Part shown: one piece after another, positions 23,416-26,291 of the stretch | How the letters are laid out: the number at the start of each line of letters is the position of its first letter | How positions within the stretch are numbered: the first letter of the stretch is position 1 | Origin: CALARM01 sp964431735 | Lineage (GTDB): Bacteria; Vulcanimicrobiota; SpSt-956; JAKJGF01 | Direction of reading: 5' to 3' | Length of the DNA stretch: 26,291 nucleotides | Assembly: GCA_964431735.1 (NCBI GenBank) | Contig: CAYSLJ010000105.1 | Coordinates: forward strand, 1-26,291 | Translations under genes and position numbers: made by a program | The notes under the pieces: generated by a model | Seen by the model: the letters and a program-made list of their open reading frames with translations, nothing else | Told to the model about the DNA's origin: nothing | The model's database searches: none

Positions 23416-23817
23416 ATGAAATTTGGAATTTCTATAACAATAATATTTATTTTATTAACTTTTCTTATCGGATGCGGCAGCAGTGACCCGAATGCAAGAA
23501 CCGTAAAGATAGAGGTAACAAAGATAGAAGGATGGCCGGCAGGTGATAAGTTATGTGCAATACTTTACAAAGACTCTTCAAAAATGAATCGTATGAGGAA
23601 AGATATAAATGTACCTGGTACCGGAGAATTCAAAGTTACATGTGATCGTAATGATAAAATATGGATGGAATTTACTGATACAAAAAGCATTGCATCTTTA
23701 GATATGACGGAGTTCGGGAAAAACCTGACCTTATATCTGGACGGAGAAAAAGTTGTTTATGGCCCTATTCCTGAAAGAGGCAAGTTTTCATTATGTTTTG
23801 AAATAAAGGTAAAATAA
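23416..23817 (+). CDS. Small predicted lipoprotein, unknown function
   Basis: 133 residues. The N-terminus is a type II signal with a lipobox ending LIGC (Cys20), followed by GSSDPNA. Asp is not at position +2, so outer-membrane sorting is possible by the enterobacterial rule, which may not apply here. The mature part is beta-rich with no motif I recognise, and three further cysteines (about 46, 74 and 126). AAAGG precedes the ATG. It lies between the hydroxylase operon and the exporter, with hairpin-forming repeats after it, so it is probably its own unit. It could be a periplasmic carrier or an exporter accessory, but nothing in the sequence shows this. Confidence 0.75.
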   Translation: MKFGISITIIFILLTFLIGCGSSDPNARTVKIEVTKIEGWPAGDKLCAILYKDSSKMNRMRKDINVPGTGEFKVTCDRNDKIWMEFTDTKSIASLDMTEFGKNLTLYLDGEKVVYGPIPERGKFSLCFEIKVK

Positions 23818-23830
23818 CTATAGAAAGTAA

Positions 23831-23870
23831 GTCGTGAGTCGTGAATTTTACTCACTTCACGACTCATGAT
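23831..23870. repeat. Heptamer hairpin, 15-bp stem
   Basis: GAGTCGTGAA (23836-23845) is the exact complement of 23856-23865; the stem extends to 23831 and 23870 with two G-U pairs. The left arm is GTCGTGA-type heptamers, the right arm the inverse. It starts 14 bases after the lipoprotein stop. Without a U-tract it may act as a 3'-end stabiliser rather than a terminator. Confidence 0.55.
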
Positions 23871-23984
23871 AATTACTCTGGAACTATTATTAAACTGACT
23901 ATAAATTTAATCTAATTCAAGGAGTTTATAAAAAGGATATTTCCCGCAATATACATCGTTGAATGGTCTTCTTCTGAAGTAATA

Positions 23985-24026
23985 GTGAGTAGTGAGTGAC
24001 GTTGCAATATTCTACTCACTACTCAC
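23985..24026. repeat. Heptamer hairpin, 13-bp stem
   Basis: GTGAGTAGTGAGT (23985-23997) pairs perfectly with ACTCACTACTCAC (24014-24026) around a 16-base loop. Further CACTCAC units continue to about 24042. The order (GTGA then TCAC) matches that of the other intergenic arrays. Confidence 0.55.
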
Positions 24027-24163
24027 CACTCACTGTTCACTTAAATTTTAATAAGTTATGAAATACACTATAATTTATGTCTGCAATTACATTTCAAGAA
24101 GGATTTCACCATACCTTTACAGAATGTTATGATTACCCGGATACTTCAGAAGGTGGAAACAAT

Positions 24164-26233
24164 ATGGATGATAAAAAACCAATCATAGTGCTTACCGATA
24201 TATACAAAACCTATACAATGGGCGATACGAAGGTTAATGCCAACGATAATATTAATCTCACCATTTATAAAGGTGAATTTGTAGTAATCATGGGAGCTTC
24301 CGGAAGCGGAAAATCTACTGTAATGAATTTGATAGGCTGTCTTGACAGGCCTACAAGCGGCAGTTATAAACTGGATGGTGTGGAAGTATCACAGCTTGAC
24401 GATGATGAACTATCGATTATAAGAAATCAGAAGATTGGTTTTGTTTTTCAGAAATTCCATTTATTATCCGGTCTGACTGCGAGAGAAAATGTTGAACTTC
24501 CGATGATCTATGCAGGTGTAAACACAAAAGAGAGAATGCAGGTAGCAGCAAACAATCTTACGAAAGTAGGTCTGGAAACACGTATGAATCACGTGCCCAA
24601 TGAGCTTTCAGGTGGCCAGATGCAGCGTGTTGCCATAGCAAGAGCTATCTCTAACAAACCACCCATACTTCTTGCAGATGAACCTACAGGTGCCCTGGAC
24701 AGTAAATCAGGTGATGAGATTATGGCTTTGTTCCAGGATTTACACAGAAAGGGAAGTACTGTAATTCTCATAACACACAACCCGGAAGTGGCAAAATACG
24801 GTACAAGAGTCGTAAAACTCTATGACGGGAAAGTACTCACAGACGAACATGTAAAAGAAGAAGACAGAATATTACTTGCATCTGACATAAAAACCTCTAT
24901 GACTGTAAGACTCAATATGAGGGGCAGCATGAATATCATGCAGAGCGTAAAAATTGCATGGAATGCGCTCAAAGCCAATAAAATGAGGTCTTTACTGACC
25001 ATGCTTGGTATTATAATAGGTATATCTTCTGTGATCATTATGACTGCCATAGGAAACGGTATGGATAAGGGTTTTAGAAAACAGTTTACCGACATGGGAG
25101 TGCAGAACGTGATTGTTTCTCCCGGTAAAGGCGACAGTGTCATACAATCTTCCATAGGTTCAAAAACAAGGCAACTCACAATGAGAGATGTAAGAGTATT
25201 GAAGAATCAGTGTGTTTCCGTAAAAGGAGTGGCACCAAGTATAACTACCAGTGTTACTGCAGTTTACGGCCCCAATAATATGGATGTTACCATAAAAGGT
25301 ACTTCTCCGGCAATCACTTTAGTTGACACATTACCGGTTGAAAAAGGAAGGTTTTTCTCAGAGAAAGACTGGGATAAAAACAGTCCTGTATGTGTGATTG
25401 GCCATGAAGTGGCAGAAAAATTATTCGGGAAAGACATGGAACCTCTCGGCAATACAATAAAAATGGTAGCAAAATCCAGCAGCACTTCAAACATTACTTC
25501 ATCTTCAGGAAATTCAGATCCAAACAATGTAACAAACTCCGGAATAAGGCTTAAAGTCATAGGGGTTTTAAAGAAAAAAGACAGGGCTATAATGGATGAC
25601 TATGATAAAACAATAATAACACCCCTCACTACATTTAACAGCAGAGTTTACTATCAGTCATATCTGAATTTTATTCAGGTAGCTTCTGAAAATCTGGATA
25701 CTGTTAAGAAAACAAAAGATGAGGTTACAAGAGTTCTTTTACCTCTTCATGGTAACAATATAAAAAACCTTGACATACTGAGTTTCGAACAGCAGCTGGC
25801 CCAGTCAATGAGCACTATCATGGCTCTAAGCCTGTTCCTATCCATTATAGCAGTTATTTCTCTGGTAGTAGGCGGTATTGGTATTATGAATATAATGCTT
25901 GTTTCTGTAACGGAACGCACAAAAGAGATAGGATTAAGGAAAGCCATAGGAGCAAGAAAAGGTGATATTTCAACACAGTTCTTAATAGAATCCCTTGTAC
26001 TCAGCATAACGGGAGGTATTATTGGTATACTTGTCGGCACAGGTATATCAGCAGTATATCCCCTTTTGATAGCTTCCAGTTCTCTGAAAGATCTAATGGG
26101 ACAGGCTATTATTTCACTTACTTCCATAGTAATTTCTTTTGGTTTTTCCGCAATGGTTGGTATATTTTTCGGCCTTTATCCGGCAAGGAAAGCTGCTGCC
26201 CTTGATCCGATAGAAGCGTTAAGACAGGAATAA
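24164..26233 (+). CDS. MacB-like ABC exporter, fused ATPase and permease
   Basis: 689 residues from the ATG at 24164, chosen because AAGGTGG sits seven bases upstream; a start at 24077 would add 29 residues unlike the family. The ATPase (about 1-235) shows Walker A GASGSGKST (44-52), signature LSGGQ (148-152), Walker B LLADEP with Glu173 and switch His205. A MacB-type permease follows: first membrane helix at about 277-297, a periplasmic domain (about 300-555), then three helices in the FtsX domain with VSVTERTKEIGLRKAIGA. This is the mechanotransmission type that drives substrates from periplasm outward with a MacA adaptor and TolC-like channel, usually macrolides, peptides or lipoproteins. 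No MacA or TolC lies in the window; the adaptor may lie just beyond it. Substrate unknown. Confidence 0.93.
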   Translation: MDDKKPIIVLTDIYKTYTMGDTKVNANDNINLTIYKGEFVVIMGASGSGKSTVMNLIGCLDRPTSGSYKLDGVEVSQLDDDELSIIRNQKIGFVFQKFHLLSGLTARENVELPMIYAGVNTKERMQVAANNLTKVGLETRMNHVPNELSGGQMQRVAIARAISNKPPILLADEPTGALDSKSGDEIMALFQDLHRKGSTVILITHNPEVAKYGTRVVKLYDGKVLTDEHVKEEDRILLASDIKTSMTVRLNMRGSMNIMQSVKIAWNALKANKMRSLLTMLGIIIGISSVIIMTAIGNGMDKGFRKQFTDMGVQNVIVSPGKGDSVIQSSIGSKTRQLTMRDVRVLKNQCVSVKGVAPSITTSVTAVYGPNNMDVTIKGTSPAITLVDTLPVEKGRFFSEKDWDKNSPVCVIGHEVAEKLFGKDMEPLGNTIKMVAKSSSTSNITSSSGNSDPNNVTNSGIRLKVIGVLKKKDRAIMDDYDKTIITPLTTFNSRVYYQSYLNFIQVASENLDTVKKTKDEVTRVLLPLHGNNIKNLDILSFEQQLAQSMSTIMALSLFLSIIAVISLVVGGIGIMNIMLVSVTERTKEIGLRKAIGARKGDISTQFLIESLVLSITGGIIGILVGTGISAVYPLLIASSSLKDLMGQAIISLTSIVISFGFSAMVGIFFGLYPARKAAALDPIEALRQE

Positions 26234-26234
26234 A

Positions 26235-26262
26235 AATCGTGACGCGTAACGCGTGACGCGGA
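26235..26262. repeat. Heptamer module after the exporter
   Basis: AATCGTGACGCGTAACG then CGTGACGCGGAGG: the clean form of the module on the plus strand, beginning a few bases after the exporter stop. Confidence 0.85.
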
Positions 26263-26291
26263 GGCTGTCTCAAAAAGCCTCACGAATTTTT
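26261..26291 (+). terminator. Probable intrinsic terminator after the exporter
   Basis: GAGGCT (26261-26266) pairs with AGCCTC (26276-26281) around a 9-base loop, followed by ACGAATTTTT at the window edge. The stem is short but GC-rich and the T-run begins five bases later. The stem overlaps the GGAGG end of the heptamer module. The next bases, outside the window, would decide. Confidence 0.45.

Larger units (their letters stand above)
23818..24163. other. 346-bp gene-free gap with two heptamer hairpins
   Basis: The stretch between the lipoprotein and exporter genes has no independent gene. It holds two hairpins built from oppositely oriented heptamer arrays, plus AT-rich DNA. The upstream ATG at 24077 is in frame with the exporter but has no ribosome-binding site, so I treat 24077-24163 as leader. 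Confidence 0.6.

Noticed and set aside
24077..24163. Upstream start of the MacB-like exporter
   Set aside because: No ribosome-binding site, unusual composition, and the ATG at 24164 has a good one.
26261..26281. Insertion-sequence end (GAGGCTGTCTCAAAA resembles some IS termini)
   Set aside because: No transposase or second end is visible; the self-complementary stem fits a terminator better.

Overview
The window is an AT-rich chromosomal segment, with Arg mostly AGA/AGG and frequent Ile ATA. It comes from an uncultured, probably anaerobic, diderm bacterium. The envelope genes support a diderm: a Tat-type lipoprotein, a MacB-type exporter, a lytic transglycosylase and a type IV pilus or type II secretion ATPase. 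A run of exactly 100 N (18182-18281) shows it is a scaffolded draft, likely metagenome-derived. I cannot name the phylum from sequence alone, and I see no rRNA, tRNA, CRISPR array or transposase gene.

Layout. 418-5269 (minus) holds two hybrid histidine kinases that share a closely similar N-terminal receiver. 5586-9817 (plus) is a tightly coupled pair: a receiver-PilB/GspE ATPase fusion and a metallo-beta-lactamase protein ending in two cyclic-nucleotide-binding-like domains. 9976-10920 (plus) is a Cys-cluster (YkgJ type) protein with TPRs. 11068-16330 (minus) carries a methionine gamma-lyase-family PLP enzyme, a Tat-type DUF362 lipoprotein, a NapH-NapG-like membrane polyferredoxin fusion and a D-2-hydroxyacid dehydrogenase. 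16574-18072 (plus) is a lytic transglycosylase plus a PHP-domain hydrolase. 18378-23338 (plus) is a class V aminotransferase followed by a two-gene molybdenum hydroxylase (FAD subunit; fused 2Fe-2S/molybdopterin subunit). 23416-26233 (plus) is a small lipoprotein and a MacB-like ABC exporter.

How the genes may work together. The two kinases, the receiver-PilB and the MBL-CNB protein form a signalling and motility neighbourhood with no DNA-binding output, so control of pilus assembly by phosphorylation and nucleotide second messengers is plausible. The DUF362 and NapHG-like genes look like one redox module. The FAD and Mo subunits form one hydroxylase.

The most striking feature is not a gene. 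Nearly every border between transcription units is filled with degenerate tandem repeats of period 7. Four sequence types share this period: GTGACGC/GTAACGC, GTGAAGG, GTGAGTA and CTGATAG. The arrays have a consistent orientation: GTGA/GTAA on the coding strand just after a gene, often supplying its stop codon, and TCAC/TTAC just before the next gene. They are missing inside tight operons and in the 16331-16573 divergent gap. They create false N-termini, altered C-termini and long hairpins, and they probably caused the assembly gap. They recall the heptanucleotide STRR repeats known from cyanobacteria, but nothing here looks cyanobacterial.
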